The notes under the pieces: generated by a model
Databases searched by the model: none
What the model was told of the DNA's origin: nothing
The model's input: only the letters and a program-made list of their open reading frames with translations
In this document: positions 63,441 to 64,000 of the stretch, in pieces
How positions within the stretch are numbered: the first letter of the stretch is position 1
How the letters are laid out: the number at the start of each line of letters is the position of its first letter
Translations under genes and position numbers: made by a program
Source: Dermacentor variabilis
Lineage: Eukaryota > Arthropoda > Arachnida > Ixodida > Ixodidae
Length of the DNA stretch: 64,000 nt
Direction: 5' to 3'
Assembly (NCBI RefSeq): GCF_050947875.1
Contig: NC_134570.1
Coordinates: 229,819,265 to 229,883,264 of the forward strand

Positions 63441-64000
63441 CTATAACCAACGTTTCACACTAGGGCAGGGCACACATGCTGGGGCATGTGCTAGGGGCAT
63501 ACTAGCTTGTTAACTGGTAACCTGTAAATACTTCATTATATTCCTGAACAAATCAAGCTCTCTGTTTTTCTAAACACAAACTTTTTGCTCGCCTGTTTGT
63601 GGCAACATTAATACACCTGTAATTTTTTTTATATGAAGCTACATACATTAAGCTTGAAGTGCTGCAAGCAGATTACTACGAGGCTTACGAGTCGATTCTG
63701 AATGCAAATATGTAAATAGCAATGCCTCGGCATTGCACTGAACAGTGTTTTTCTTTTTTCTCATTTTTCTCAAAAGATGGTTTTTGGCCACTGCTTGTTT
63801 GCTGTATCAATATCTTTGGATCTAGGACAGCTAGAGCTATTATTTATTTTGCAGCACAAACCTAATGTGTTGAGAATGCAACGCTGAGGGCAGATTTTGT
63901 GTTTTTGTTTTCAGCTCCAATTTTTTTTTATTTACATTTACATTTGCTCTTATTATTGGTACTGTGACCATAAAGCTTCAATGGACTGTAAAATAAAAAA
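63441..64000. other. Unassigned AT-rich DNA at the right edge
   Basis: Contains GGGCACACATGCTGGGGCAT and several T-runs. No coding or repeat structure that I can name. Confidence 0.4.

Noticed and set aside
57000..64000. Further UBE4B exons to the right, and others left of 42 kb
   Set aside because: I looked for the block expected after FAEDE (EKYFxGPAIT type) and for the segment preceding VFVPLV. Neither was recognised, so none is claimed.

Overview
This is animal nuclear DNA, most likely from a hard tick. Almost the whole window is transposable-element debris lying inside a large gene. The strongest host signal is two short exons on the + strand, 42382-42519 and 55821-55937. Both are in phase 0, both are bounded by AG/GT splice sites, and together they read as consecutive parts of the core of the ubiquitin chain-elongation factor UBE4B. 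The intron between them is 13.3 kb. No other UBE4B exon was recognised, so the DNA left of 42 kb and right of 56 kb is probably also intronic. The tick assignment is inference. It rests on the mix of element families, on a 52-bp fragment of a repeat that I recognise as an abundant tick SINE-type sequence, and on the arthropod-like intron load.

Layout. 1-2.34 kb: 3' part of a dead pogo/Tigger transposon split by a MITE. 2.37-4.4 kb: two Ty3/Gypsy integrase-region fragments (-). 4.5-7.2 kb: a second Tigger (-) carrying a MITE. 7.2-9.2 kb: a Gypsy element (-) whose pol is internally deleted. 9.2-32.5 kb: a stack of four copies of one RNase H-bearing I-type LINE (copies 1-4). Copy 4 lies in copy 3, which lies in copy 2, each with a clear target-site duplication (TSD). 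Copy 2 also holds a Tigger-derived element and a 620-bp foldback element. Copy 4 holds a 342-bp insertion and the SINE fragment. 32.6-37.7 kb: Gypsy pol (+) split by a 2.4-kb hAT element that itself holds a CR1/L2-type LINE. 38.3-41.6 kb: two inverted copies of one Gypsy integrase region, the right-hand one running to a 163-bp LTR. 42.4 kb: UBE4B exon. 42.7-44.6 kb: an element with ~250-bp terminal inverted repeats (TIRs) containing a LINE fragment. 44.9-49.97 kb: a CR1/L2-type LINE (-) interrupted by two TTAA-flanked piggyBac-like MITEs and other insertions. 49.97-54.58 kb: a near-complete Gypsy element (-) with both LTRs. 55.8 kb: UBE4B exon. 56.5-62.25 kb: a nearly full-length second I-type LINE (-) with a 15-bp TSD. 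62.3-64 kb: unassigned intron-like DNA with one diverged tandem repeat.

Nothing here forms a bacterial-style operon, CRISPR array or defence locus. I see no convincing new biochemical system. The value of the window is its readable insertion history, several well-bounded non-autonomous elements, structured repeats at the LINE 5' ends, and two host exons kept intact in this background. Every retroelement and transposase reading frame except the 5'-truncated CR1/L2 frame at 35.5-36.9 kb is broken by stops or frameshifts.
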